Origin: Candidatus Methylaffinis lahnbergensis | GTDB lineage: Bacteria > Pseudomonadota > Alphaproteobacteria > Rhizobiales > Beijerinckiaceae | Length of the DNA stretch: 32,999 nt | Assembly: GCA_002890675.1 (NCBI GenBank) | Contig: PEFW01000034.1 | Coordinates: 1 to 32,999, forward strand | Reading direction: 5' to 3' | Shown: piece after piece, positions 15,839 through 24,108 of the stretch | Layout: each line of letters opens with the position of its first letter | Position numbering within the stretch: position 1 is the first letter of the stretch | The notes under the pieces: model-generated | The model's input: the letters and a program-made list of their open reading frames with translations, nothing else | What the model was told of the DNA's origin: nothing | The model's database searches: none | Program-made: the position numbers and the translations under genes

Positions 15839-16636
15839 TCATACGGCCCGCGCGAAAACCAAGACATCGACGCGTTTGGCGCCACCGCGCAGAAGTGCCC
15901 GCGACGCGGCATTGACCGTAGCGCCCGAGGTCATGACATCGTCGATAAGGACAATCGCGCGGCCCTCGACCTTTGCTCCCAACCCTTCGGTCACTTGAAA
16001 CGCGCCCTGCATATTGAGCGCCCGCTGCGAACGCGAAAGTCCGACCTGGGAGGGCGTCGCCTTGACCCGCGCGAGGGCGAAAGGATCAACCGGGACGCCG
16101 CATTGGGCGGAGATCGCTTGCGCCAAGGAATTGGCCTGATTGAATCGGCGGGCGGCAAGCCTGCGGCGATGCAAAGGGACCGGCACGAGGAGATCGGCCT
16201 CGACCAAAAGTTCGTTGCCGGCGCGGGCCATCCACGCCCCGAGCGGTTTGGCTAATTCCATCCGGTCGCTATATTTCAGCCGATGCACCAATTGCCGCAC
16301 CGGGCCATCCTCGAAATGGGCAACTGCCCGGGCGCGAGCAAAGACCGGAGGGTTGGCGACCGCCTCGGGCGATAGAAGCCCTTCGCTGCGATCCATGGCG
16401 AAGGGCGTGCCCAGACGCTCGCAAAAGGGACGCTCGATAAACCGAACCTGCGCCCAACAGGCGGCGCAGAGCGAGCCCATGACACCAGTGGATTGGCGGC
16501 AATTGAGGCAAGCCGGCGGGAACACAGTATCCGCAGCCGCGCGGGCGAGGCCGCGCAACAGCGGCAATGCCCGATCCACGGCGGCATTTCGCAGTAAGTT
16601 GGAGAGAGCCCGCAAAGCAGGCTGCGCGGTGGCCAT
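15839..16636 (-). CDS. comF: ComF family phosphoribosyltransferase-like protein
   Basis: A 265-residue ComF protein. Cys43, 46, 57, 60 and 72 (CLNC, CAAC, FC) form the N-terminal zinc-binding part. The C-terminal half has the type I PRTase fold with VPVPLHRRRLAARRFNQA and the PRPP loop IVLIDDVMTSGATV. In naturally competent bacteria ComF helps move incoming single-stranded DNA; in others its job is unclear, and the PRTase activity is unproven. The ATG follows an AAGGGGG site only 11 bases from the end of the upstream gene, so the two are probably co-transcribed. Confidence 0.88.
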   Translation of the reverse strand: MATAQPALRALSNLLRNAAVDRALPLLRGLARAAADTVFPPACLNCRQSTGVMGSLCAACWAQVRFIERPFCERLGTPFAMDRSEGLLSPEAVANPPVFARARAVAHFEDGPVRQLVHRLKYSDRMELAKPLGAWMARAGNELLVEADLLVPVPLHRRRLAARRFNQANSLAQAISAQCGVPVDPFALARVKATPSQVGLSRSQRALNMQGAFQVTEGLGAKVEGRAIVLIDDVMTSGATVNAASRALLRGGAKRVDVLVFARAV

Positions 16637-16647
16637 CGCGGCCCCCT

Positions 16648-17331
16648 TTACGGTGGTCCAAAAGCCAGCACTTCGCGCGTGAAAATTTCTCTGACTTCTG
16701 AAAAGGGCTCATGTTTATAATTATAAATCACTGCGCGATGCTGAAAAAGCTGCCAGGGCATCGCCAATGTGGCCTCTGGTCTATCAGCTGGAAGTGGCCC
16801 CAGTTCCCATCCGTCTAAAAGTGGTTTCCATAGGATTTCAACCGAGAAATTCTCCCGCATGGGCTTCAAACTCTGCACCGCCCGGCCGAAAGGTGTATCG
16901 GTTGTTGTCAGCACATGGTTGATTTCCGTCCCGACCCGGCCTGGGACGTACCAATTGTCAGCTTCGACTAGGATGTGGTTGCCGCAGGTCAGCTCGACAT
17001 GCCGGTAGGTGACCTCTTCTTCGGGGCCGACTTCAAGTCTTTGCCGCTGCTCAGGCGAGACAGGCTTCTCCGCACCACTGATCCGCCTCGCGTGGACCAC
17101 GGGTTCGCTCGCCAATTTATGATCGGCGCACCATTTATCGAGAACCTCTGTCGCGGTACAGGAGGCGGCAAGAAGGCGGACATTCAGGGTGTCGATCAAG
17201 GCGAGGGCCTCGACGCGCGCGAGAAAAGTGTCTGGCCATGGCGCGCCGGTCCGCCGGAGGGCGGGGCCGGCGGAAATCGCGGAGGCGCAAAGGTTCAACG
17301 TCACTATTGTTCCTATCCAGAGATAGCGCAT
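16648..17331 (-). CDS. Secreted protein with chorismate-lyase-like domain
   Basis: A 227-residue protein. Starting at the ATG at 17331 gives a signal peptide (RYLWIGTIVTLNLCASAISA). The mature part reads VTYRHVELTCGNHILVEADN then WYVPGRV, INHVLTTTDTPFGRAVQSL and RENFSVEILW, the layout of UbiC-type chorismate pyruvate-lyase folds where a T-x-x-PFG segment lines the pocket. UbiC itself is cytoplasmic and shorter (about 165 residues), so an exported relative probably does something else. The frame opens 22 codons earlier, but those starts bury the signal peptide. It is co-directional with comF. Confidence 0.6.
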   Translation of the reverse strand: MRYLWIGTIVTLNLCASAISAGPALRRTGAPWPDTFLARVEALALIDTLNVRLLAASCTATEVLDKWCADHKLASEPVVHARRISGAEKPVSPEQRQRLEVGPEEEVTYRHVELTCGNHILVEADNWYVPGRVGTEINHVLTTTDTPFGRAVQSLKPMRENFSVEILWKPLLDGWELGPLPADRPEATLAMPWQLFQHRAVIYNYKHEPFSEVREIFTREVLAFGPP

Positions 17332-17465
17332 GCCGGCGTTCCCATAAGGCATTTTGCGGCTTGCTGGCAAACGGACATTGAAAGCGTCATAGCACAAACT
17401 TCTTGATTCAGCCCTACCAGCCGCTTGAGTGTAAACGTTAACAGGCCTGACCTCACGGAGTTGAC

Positions 17466-18257
17466 ATGAGAATCGACCTTTCCGGAAAAACCGCCATCAT
17501 CACCGGTTCGACCGCCGGCATTGGCCTCGCGGCGGCCAGGGGACTCGCGGCCGCAGGCGCGAAGGTTGTCGTCAACGGCCGCACCGAGGAAGCTGTCGAA
17601 CGGGCGGTCAAGGCCGTCGGCACTGGAGCCCCTGGTTCCGAGGTGGCCGGTTTTGCGGCGGACCTCGGTAATGCGGGCGGCTGCAACGCTCTGGCCGCAC
17701 AGCACCCGACCTGCGACATCCTCGTCAACAATCTCGGAGTCTATGGAGAGCAGGACTTCTTCGCGATTCCCGACAGCGAATGGACCCGCTTTTTCGAGGT
17801 GAACGTCATGTCCGGCGTGCGTCTGGCGCGTGCCTATCTGCCGGCGATGATCGGCCGGGGCTGGGGCCGGATTGTTTTCGTCTCCTCGGAGTCGGCGCTA
17901 AACATTCCCGTCGACATGATCCACTACGGCTTCACCAAGACGGCGCAACTCTCTATTGCACGTGGTCTTGCCAAGCGCGCCGCCGGAACCGGCGTGACGG
18001 TCAATTCCGTGCTGCCAGGACCGACGCTTTCGGCGGGGTTGGCTGAGATGTTTAAGAATAAAATGGTGGCCGGACAATCGCTGGAGGATGCCGCCACGGC
18101 CATGGTCAAGGCGATTCGTCCGTCGTCAATCATCCAGCGGGCGGCGAGCGTCGAGGAAGTCGCCAACATGATCATCTACGTCTGCTCGCCGCAGGCCTCC
18201 GCCACCACAGGCGCTGCGCTGCGCGTTGATGGCGGCGTCGTCGACACCATCGCCTGA
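17466..18257 (+). CDS. Short-chain dehydrogenase/reductase (SDR)
   Basis: A 263-residue classical SDR oxidoreductase. TGSTAGIG at 13-20 is the Rossmann cofactor motif, NNLG follows beta-4, and the catalytic set is visible as SSES (Ser) plus YGFTK (Tyr and Lys). The C-terminal GAALRVDGGVVDTIA is typical. Asn-Gly-Arg after beta-2 (VVNGRTEE) favours NADP(H). The substrate cannot be inferred. The ATG is preceded by CGGAG. It is divergent from the chorismate-lyase-like gene with about 130 bases between. Confidence 0.9.
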   Translation: MRIDLSGKTAIITGSTAGIGLAAARGLAAAGAKVVVNGRTEEAVERAVKAVGTGAPGSEVAGFAADLGNAGGCNALAAQHPTCDILVNNLGVYGEQDFFAIPDSEWTRFFEVNVMSGVRLARAYLPAMIGRGWGRIVFVSSESALNIPVDMIHYGFTKTAQLSIARGLAKRAAGTGVTVNSVLPGPTLSAGLAEMFKNKMVAGQSLEDAATAMVKAIRPSSIIQRAASVEEVANMIIYVCSPQASATTGAALRVDGGVVDTIA

Positions 18258-18353
18258 GGGACGAATTGCGTTCTAGGCATAGATGGGGCAAAGTTCGCGG
18301 CGTCACACCTCCGCCGCGTTCCATGAGCCACGGCCCTTTCATAAACAGGAACG

Positions 18354-18935
18354 ATGTTTCAAAAACTTTATCGCTGGACCCTGAGCTTGGCCCAGAGCCA
18401 GCATGCGCCTTGGGCGCTCGGCGTGATCGCCTTCGCGGAAAGCTCGTTTTTCCCATTGCCACCGGATACGATTTTGATCCCGATGTCGCTCGCCAAGCCG
18501 AAGCGCGCATGGATCTATGCGCTGATCTGCACGGGTGGATCGGTCGCGGGCGCCCTGCTCGGCTATGCGATCGGCGCGCTTCTTTACGAAACCGTTGGAA
18601 AATGGCTGATCGATCTTTACGGCTACGGCGCGCGCGTCGATCAAATGCGCGCGCTATATGCACAGTGGGGCTGGGCGGTTATCCTGTTGAAGGGCTTGAC
18701 GCCAATCCCGTTCAAGATAGTGACGATCACCAGCGGGCTTCTGGCCTATAGTCTACCGCTCTTCGTTCTCTTGTCTTGCCTCACGCGCGGCGCACGGTTC
18801 TTCTTCATCGCGGTGCTTCTGAAGCGCTACGGCGAGCCGGTCAATGCCCTGCTCGACAAATATTTTGGCTGGTTCTTGGCAGTTCTTGCGGTTGCCATCG
18901 TGGCGGGCTTTTGGATCGCCGCTCATGTGATTTGA
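18354..18935 (+). CDS. YqaA family (DedA/VTT-like) inner-membrane protein
   Basis: A 193-residue membrane protein with 4-5 hydrophobic helices. Key features are GVIAFAESSFFPLPPDTILI near the N-terminus, a GYAIGALLYETVG segment, then LLKGLTPIPFKIVTI, the VTT-domain signature with conserved Gly and Pro. YqaA/DedA-related proteins are linked to lipid flipping and envelope homeostasis; the precise role here is unknown. Its stop is eight bases before the dsbB ATG, so the pair is likely one transcript acting in envelope maintenance. Confidence 0.82.
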   Translation: MFQKLYRWTLSLAQSQHAPWALGVIAFAESSFFPLPPDTILIPMSLAKPKRAWIYALICTGGSVAGALLGYAIGALLYETVGKWLIDLYGYGARVDQMRALYAQWGWAVILLKGLTPIPFKIVTITSGLLAYSLPLFVLLSCLTRGARFFFIAVLLKRYGEPVNALLDKYFGWFLAVLAVAIVAGFWIAAHVI

Positions 18936-18943
18936 GCGCCGCG

Positions 18944-19429
18944 ATGCGCATCAGGGGACCCTTTGGAATTGCCCTCGCCATTCTGGCAATCGCGGTCGCG
19001 TCGATCGCGGGAGCCTTCGTCTTCGAGGCTTTCGGCTACGCGCCTTGCGAGCTCTGCCTCAAGGAGCGTATTCCCTATTATGCCGCCATTCCGATCGCGG
19101 GTCTCGCGGTCCTCTTCGCCGCGCGAGGTCCAAGCAGTCTGTTGCGCGGGGCCTTTGCTGTTCTTGCCGTGGTTTTTGCAGCAAGCGCGATTCTTGGCGC
19201 CTATCACGCGGGCGTCGAATGGGGGTTTTGGCCGGGGCCTACGACGTGCTCCGGGCCGCTCAAGCACGTCCGCTCGGTCGAGGATTTCTGGCGCCAATTG
19301 CAAAGTGTCAGGGTCGCCCGCTGCGATATCCCGGCGCTGCGGATATTGGGGCTCTCACTTGCCGGCTGGAACGCGGTTATCTCACTGGGGCTGGCTCGGC
19401 TTGCTGTGCTCGGGTCATTCCGCGCATGA
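18944..19429 (+). CDS. dsbB: Disulfide bond formation protein DsbB
   Basis: A 161-residue quinone reductase of the inner membrane that reoxidises DsbA. Four hydrophobic helices are visible. The first periplasmic pair is Cys35/Cys38 in APCELCLKERIPYY, the DsbB signature including the Arg that contacts quinone; the second pair is Cys102 (TTCSGP) and Cys127 (ARCDIP). The ATG at 18944 is chosen because it starts right before the first helix. It follows the YqaA gene by 8 bases. Confidence 0.9.
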   Translation: MRIRGPFGIALAILAIAVASIAGAFVFEAFGYAPCELCLKERIPYYAAIPIAGLAVLFAARGPSSLLRGAFAVLAVVFAASAILGAYHAGVEWGFWPGPTTCSGPLKHVRSVEDFWRQLQSVRVARCDIPALRILGLSLAGWNAVISLGLARLAVLGSFRA

Positions 19430-19813
19430 AGCTTTCTCCGCGTAGAGATTTACTCACGAATTTAGCTCTTAGCAGGTCAAAAAACAACAGGACGATATTT
19501 GCCGTTGGTATTACCTATCCCTTTCGGGCGCCGCGGCGCCCGAGGGAAAACCAAACCTTCAAAAGCTCTATAAGTGAACTTCACTCCTCTCATCGCCGAC
19601 TTTTTCAACGGCATCGGCCACAAGCCGAAATTCGAACGGACCCACACTACCCGTACCTTGCATTCCAGCTTCCCGCGCCCTATAAGAGCACGCATTCCAC
19701 ACGCGGATCGCGCGGCCCTGCCTGAAGGGCCGCTCCCCGGTGGCCTCTCGATCCCTGCCGGAGCGAGCGGTCCATAACGATCCGCGGCGGCCTTAACCGG
19801 AGAACAAACGGCC
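19430..19813. other. Intergenic leader upstream of rpsB
   Basis: No gene is seen. This 384-base region presumably holds the promoter and 5' leader of the ribosomal operon; ribosomal protein mRNAs often carry autoregulatory leaders, but no specific structure was identified beyond the palindrome at 19524-19543. The ribosome binding site GGAG lies at 19799-19802. Confidence 0.5.
19524..19543. repeat. 20-base perfect GC palindrome
   Basis: TCGGGCGCC and GGCGCCCGA are joined by a central GC-rich core, self-complementary over all 20 bases, and flanked by CCC and GGG that could extend the stem. It lies about 95 bases after dsbB. No T run follows, so classical termination is doubtful. Confidence 0.75.
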
Positions 19814-20836
19814 TTGGCTTTACCTGAATTCACGATGCGCGGCCTCCTCGAATCCGGGGCTCATTTCGGGCATCAGGCGCACCGCTGGAACCCGAAAATG
19901 GCGCCGTTCATTTTCGGAGCCCGCAACAATATCCATATCATCGATCTTGCCCAGACGGTGCCGTTGCTGCATCAGGCCTTGAAGGCGATTTCCGATACGG
20001 TCGCGAAGGGCGGCCGCGTGCTTTTCGTCGGCACCAAGCGGCAAGCCCAGGACGCGATCACCGATGCGGCGAAAAGGTCGGCGCAATATTACATCAATTC
20101 GCGCTGGCTTGGCGGCATGTTGACGAATTGGAAGACGATTTCAGCTTCGATACAGCGCCTGCGCAAGGTTGACGACCTGCTCGGTGGCGGCGGCGCCGGA
20201 CTGACCAAGAAAGAGCGCCTGATGATATCGCGGGAACGCGACAAACTCGAAAAGGCGCTCGGCGGTATCAAGGACATGGGCGGCACCCCGGATCTGATCT
20301 TCGTGATCGACACCAACAAGGAGCAATTGGCGATCAAGGAGGCGCAGCGGCTGCGTATTCCGGTGGTGGCGATCCTCGACACCAATTCCAATCCGGACGG
20401 AATCACCTATCCGGTTCCAGGCAACGACGACGCCGGCCGGGCGATCGCCCTCTACTGCGATCTCGCCGCCCGCGCGGCTATCGACGGCATTTCGCGCGCG
20501 CAAGGTTCAGTCCGCGTCGATTTGGGCGAAATGGAACGTCCAGCCGCCGAGGAACTGCCGGCCGGCGATGGCGTGGCTGGCGACGGTCATAATTCGTCTG
20601 GAGAAGTTTTCGAGCTTCTGACCGCGCCGCACGGCGCCCCCGACGATCTCGCCAAATTGCCGGGCATCGGGCCGCAAATAGTCAAGAAGCTCAACGATGC
20701 CGGTATTTATCACTATTGGCAGATCGCCGCCATGACGCCGGAAAACGCCGCCAAGATCGATCATGATCTCAAGCTTGCCGGCCGCATCGAACGCGACGGC
20801 TGGATCGATCTCGCGCGTGGTCTCGTCGCTGGCTAA
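19814..20836 (+). CDS. rpsB: 30S ribosomal protein S2 with C-terminal extension
   Basis: A 340-residue S2 protein of the small ribosomal subunit. The N-terminus [20 protein letters not shown] fits alphaproteobacterial S2, so the TTG at 19814 is taken as start (GGAG 11 bases upstream); the internal ATG seven codons on would drop conserved residues. Core motifs include [32 protein letters not shown] and [20 protein letters not shown]. coli S2 is 241 residues; the extra part ends in a helix-hairpin-helix-like segment ([20 protein letters not shown]). It is followed by tsf, the usual order. Confidence 0.97.
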   Translation: MALPEFTMRGLLESGAHFGHQAHRWNPKMAPFIFGARNNIHIIDLAQTVPLLHQALKAISDTVAKGGRVLFVGTKRQAQDAITDAAKRSAQYYINSRWLGGMLTNWKTISASIQRLRKVDDLLGGGGAGLTKKERLMISRERDKLEKALGGIKDMGGTPDLIFVIDTNKEQLAIKEAQRLRIPVVAILDTNSNPDGITYPVPGNDDAGRAIALYCDLAARAAIDGISRAQGSVRVDLGEMERPAAEELPAGDGVAGDGHNSSGEVFELLTAPHGAPDDLAKLPGIGPQIVKKLNDAGIYHYWQIAAMTPENAAKIDHDLKLAGRIERDGWIDLARGLVAG

Positions 20837-20949
20837 AGCACCAGCTTCTGAGTTAGCCGAATGAATTCGCATTTCGCGGGGTTTCCGGATGCCCCCGGCG
20901 GTGAGTTGGTCGCCCGGAAACTCCTGCCGGAAGATGAAGGAATACCGAT

Positions 20950-21906
20950 ATGGCGAACGTCACCGCGGCGATGGTGAAGGATCTTCGCGAGAAGACCGGC
21001 GCCGGCATGATGGATTGCAAGAATGCCCTCGGCGAGACCGGCGGCGAAATTGAAGCGGCGATCGACTGGCTGCGCAAGAAGGGGCTTTCCAAGGCGGCCA
21101 AGAAATCCGGCCGGATCGCCGCCGAGGGGCTCGTCGCCGTTTTTGTCCGTGGCTTCGACGGGGTAGTTGTCGAGCTCAATTCCGAGACGGATTTCGTTGC
21201 CAGGAACACGGCGTTTCAGGCGCTGGCCCGGAACATTGCGCGCCTTGCCGTCGAAACCGGCACGACCGATATCGAGGCTTTGAAAGCCGCTACCTATCTT
21301 GGCGGCGGGACCCTCGGCGACACCATCGCCAACGCCATCTCCACAATCGGCGAAAACATGACGTTGCGGCGCGCCGGCGCCGTGCGTGTCAGCCAAGGGT
21401 TCATTGGCCAATATGTCCATAATGGGGTATCCGAAGGCCTTGGAAAGATCGGCGTTCTCGTTGCCCTGGAGTCGAGTGCCAAGCTGCAAGCGCTGGCGCC
21501 GCTCGGACGCTTGATCGCACTTCATATCGCGGCGGCAAATCCGCTCGCTCTGGATGAGGCAGGCCTCAATCCGGCCGCCGTCGCGAGCGAAAGAGCGGTG
21601 CTTGCCGGCAAGAACGCGGATAAACCAGCCCACAAGCTCGAAAAGATCATCGAGTCCGGGCTAAAGACATACTTCAAGGAAGTTTGTCTTCTCGATCAGC
21701 CCTCGATCCATGCCGAACATGCGGGCAAGACAATCGGCCAGGCCGTCCAGGAGGCGGAGAAGAGTGCAGGGGAGCCGATCCACTTGAAAGCCTTTGTACG
21801 TTACGCTCTCGGCGAAGGAATCGAGAAGCAAGAAAGCGATTTCGCGGCGGAAGTCGCGGCCGCCAGAGGAGAGACGAAGCCGAGGGACGGTGACTGCCTG
21901 GTATGA
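20950..21906 (+). CDS. tsf: Translation elongation factor Ts
   Basis: A 318-residue nucleotide exchange factor that releases GDP from EF-Tu. The N-terminal UBA-like domain ([19 protein letters not shown]) and the EF-Tu-contacting motif SETDFVARN are clear, followed by the two core subdomains and a late [13 protein letters not shown] segment. It is slightly longer than the usual 280-310 because of a C-terminal tail. The ATG is about 110 bases after rpsB. The expected downstream pyrH is not present: unrelated repeat-protein genes follow, so the operon order is broken here. Confidence 0.96.
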   Translation: MANVTAAMVKDLREKTGAGMMDCKNALGETGGEIEAAIDWLRKKGLSKAAKKSGRIAAEGLVAVFVRGFDGVVVELNSETDFVARNTAFQALARNIARLAVETGTTDIEALKAATYLGGGTLGDTIANAISTIGENMTLRRAGAVRVSQGFIGQYVHNGVSEGLGKIGVLVALESSAKLQALAPLGRLIALHIAAANPLALDEAGLNPAAVASERAVLAGKNADKPAHKLEKIIESGLKTYFKEVCLLDQPSIHAEHAGKTIGQAVQEAEKSAGEPIHLKAFVRYALGEGIEKQESDFAAEVAAARGETKPRDGDCLV

Positions 21907-22043
21907 GGCTGATTGCGTCAGGTTCGGGCAATTTCTCGACGCGTTTGCCTATTGTTTATATTTGACTTGCGGCCGGTTTCGCGGGAGGTTTAAAAATGCC
22001 CACCGCCGCATCGGCTCAATCCGCTTCTCGAGGGAGGATTTTT

Positions 22044-23003
22044 ATGTTTGTTCGCCCTACTTTTTCGCTTGTCTACGTCTCTGCGGCGTCGATCTTGTTG
22101 GGCGTCGTGCCTATTGGACAATCAGCGGCCCAAGAGCATGAGTGCAGCGGAAAATACCAGGACGCCAAGGCGGCGGGGACGTTGAACGGAGTAAGTTGGC
22201 CGGAATTTTACAGCAAGTGCGCGGCGGAAGCCAAGGCCGCGGCGGCGCCGGCAACCGCGGCGCCTCTCAACGTAGACCACATTTGCAGCGGGAAATACCA
22301 GGACGCCAAGGCGGCGGGCACGTTGAACGGCGACACTTGGCCGCAATTTTACAGCAAGTGCGCGGCGGAAGCCAAGGCGAACCCGCCCGCGTCCGCGGCG
22401 GCCGCGGCAGCTGCGCCTCTCGACGTACGCCACATTTGCGGCGGAAAATACCAGGATGCCAAGGCGGCAGACACCTTGAAAGGCGAAACCTGGCCGCAGT
22501 TTTATAGCCGGTGCGTGGCCGAAACCACGGCAAGTCCGCCCGCGGCCGAGGCAACTGCGGCTCCTGCGGCCGCCCCGCCAGCCCCGGCTGCTGTCGCCAC
22601 GCCCGCGCCCGCGCCGGCTCCCGTCGCCGCCACGCCAGAGCCCGCGCCGGCCCCCGTCGCCGCCACGCCAGAGCCCGCGCCGGCCCCCGTCGCCGCCGCA
22701 CCAGAGGCACCGCCGGTCGCAGCGCCGGTGACGCCGCCCGCGATCACTCCCCCTCCGGTCAATCCGAACAAGCAGCCGGCGCCGGAGCCGAGGGGGCAGG
22801 CCATGGCGGCGGCACCGAGTACCGCCGTGTTTCCGTCCGCGATTTCATCGGCCCACGCCGGCGAAAAGCCGGATATAGCCCGCCGCAAAACGTGCCTCGA
22901 CCAATTTAAGGCCAACAAAGCAACCAACGCCAACGGCGGCCTGAAATGGATCCAGAAGGTTGGCGGTTATTGGAAGGAATGCGACAAGCACCTGAAAGGG
23001 TGA
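22044..23003 (+). CDS. Secreted Cys-pair repeat protein, Pro/Ala-rich (paralog 1)
   Basis: A 319-residue exported protein of unknown function. Residues 1-30 are a signal peptide ending in QSAAQ. Then come three repeats of about 50 residues, each CSGKYQDAKAAGTLNG followed by a W-P-x-F-Y-S-x-C block. The Cys pairs are 34/59, 81/106 and 132/157, always 25 apart, suggesting one disulfide per repeat. A Pro/Ala-rich linker (about 165-265) includes three 11-residue PAPAPVAATPE units. The C-terminal domain has a related CLDQFKANKA ... C pair 29 apart. GGGAGGA precedes the ATG. A paralog with two repeats follows. It is probably periplasmic or surface-exposed. Confidence 0.8.
   Translation: MFVRPTFSLVYVSAASILLGVVPIGQSAAQEHECSGKYQDAKAAGTLNGVSWPEFYSKCAAEAKAAAAPATAAPLNVDHICSGKYQDAKAAGTLNGDTWPQFYSKCAAEAKANPPASAAAAAAAPLDVRHICGGKYQDAKAADTLKGETWPQFYSRCVAETTASPPAAEATAAPAAAPPAPAAVATPAPAPAPVAATPEPAPAPVAATPEPAPAPVAAAPEAPPVAAPVTPPAITPPPVNPNKQPAPEPRGQAMAAAPSTAVFPSAISSAHAGEKPDIARRKTCLDQFKANKATNANGGLKWIQKVGGYWKECDKHLKG
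22608..22706 (+). repeat. Three tandem 33-bp repeats
   Basis: Three almost identical 33-base units starting CCCGCGCCGG encode PAPAPVAATPE (third unit with small changes). They form part of the linker of the repeat protein and can expand or contract by slippage without breaking the frame. Confidence 0.85.
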
Positions 23004-23102
23004 TGCCTGGAGACGCGACTCATGCGGCAGCGCGGCGGCAAGGGAACTGCGCCGCGGAAACTTCGGGGAGAGGTTCCGAATCTCGATGTAGCCAATCGAG
23101 GC

Positions 23103-23222
23103 TTAGGCTGCGCCTGTAGCTCCTATTGCGCCGAGGGTGAGTGCGGCATACAAGGCCCACGCTTGCCCCGCACGATGATCGCGACGGTAGCGATCGCGAT
23201 CGCCGCATGAAGAAGCGTTACG
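23103..23222 (-). pseudogene. Duplicated 3' remnant of the DUF4337-like gene
   Basis: The minus strand here copies the last 40 or so codons of the gene at 24109-24675: VTLLHAAIAIATVAIIVRG, then after a one-base deletion WALYAALTLGAIGATGAA and a stop. The matching block in the intact gene reads VTLLHVAIAIATIAIIVRG then WPWYAALALGVLG. Flanking bases down to about 23053 also match about 24070 onward. The rest of the copy is gone, and the second repeat-protein gene starts 35 bases later. This shows the two repeat-protein genes arose by tandem duplication of a two-gene unit. Confidence 0.8.
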
Positions 23223-23256
23223 GCTCTGTCCGCTCGTCTCTCGATGGAGATTTCCA

Positions 23257-24030
23257 ATGTTTGTTCGTCGTTCTTTTTCGCTTGTCAGCATCTCCGCTGC
23301 GTCGATCTTGTTTGGTCTCGTGCCTATTGGGCAATGTGCGGCCCAAGACGTACGCCACATTTGCAGCGGAAAATACCAGGACGCCAAGGCGGCGGGCACG
23401 TTGAACGGTGAAACCTGGCCGCAATTTTACAGCAAGTGCGCGGCGGAAGCCAAGGCGAACCCGCCCGCCGCCGCGACGGCGCCGGCAGCCGCGGCGCCTG
23501 TCGACGTACGCCACATTTGCAGCGGAAAATACCAGGACGCCAAGGCGGCGGGCACGTTGAACGGTGAAACCTGGCCGCAATATTACAGCCGGTGCGTGGC
23601 CGAAACCAAGGCGAACCCGCCCGCGGCACCTGCGCCCGTCGTTGAGGCGCCACCGCCGCCATCCCCTGCGCCTGCGCCCGTCGTTGAGGCGCCACCACCG
23701 CCGCCCCCGGCTCCCGTTGTCGCCGCGCCGCCACCCCCGGCTCCAGCTCCCGTCGTTGCGGCGCCAGCGCCGCCTCCGGTCAATCCGCTCAAGAAACCCG
23801 CGATGAAGCCCGTGGCGCCGGCCGCGACGCCGGCGCCCAGCACCGCCGTCTTTCCCACCGCCATTGCACCGGCTCACGCCGGCCAGAAGCCGGGGGTAGC
23901 CCGCCAAAAAACGTGCCTCGACCAATATAACGCCAACAAGGCAACCGATGCCAATGGCGGCCTGAAATGGATTCAGAAGGGCGGTGGCTATTACAGTGAA
24001 TGCAACAAGCGTCTGAAAGGGGGTGCCTGA
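23257..24030 (+). CDS. Secreted Cys-pair repeat protein, Pro-rich (paralog 2)
   Basis: A 257-residue paralog of the preceding repeat protein. The signal peptide (SISAASILFGLVPIGQCAAQ) differs little; note a Cys near its end, though no lipobox is evident. Two repeats follow, with Cys pairs at 36/61 and again at the same 25-residue spacing, with almost the same DNA as the repeats of paralog 1. The linker is richer in proline (APPPPPPAPVV type). The C-terminal domain (TCLDQYNANKATDANGGLKW ... C) is nearly identical to paralog 1. One repeat has been lost or gained between them. Near-identical DNA suggests recent duplication or gene conversion. Confidence 0.8.
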   Translation: MFVRRSFSLVSISAASILFGLVPIGQCAAQDVRHICSGKYQDAKAAGTLNGETWPQFYSKCAAEAKANPPAAATAPAAAAPVDVRHICSGKYQDAKAAGTLNGETWPQYYSRCVAETKANPPAAPAPVVEAPPPPSPAPAPVVEAPPPPPPAPVVAAPPPPAPAPVVAAPAPPPVNPLKKPAMKPVAPAATPAPSTAVFPTAIAPAHAGQKPGVARQKTCLDQYNANKATDANGGLKWIQKGGGYYSECNKRLKGGA

Positions 24031-24108
24031 AGGCGCGATCGTTGGTTGCGGCGGTGCGGCCGCAATTTCACGCCGCGGAAACTTTGGGGTCCGGTTCCGA
24101 ATGTCGAT

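Noticed and set aside
20833..21633. Long minus-strand open frame (266 codons) opposite tsf
   Set aside because: It is the shadow of the GC-rich tsf coding frame, with no domain and no ribosome binding site.
22267..22933. Long minus-strand open frames opposite the repeat protein
   Set aside because: They arise from the Ala/Pro-rich, GC-biased codons; translations are low-complexity Arg/Gly/Ala.
22044..24030. Repeats considered as a CRISPR-like array
   Set aside because: The repeats are coding, about 110-160 bases apart, with related rather than unique spacers and no cas genes.
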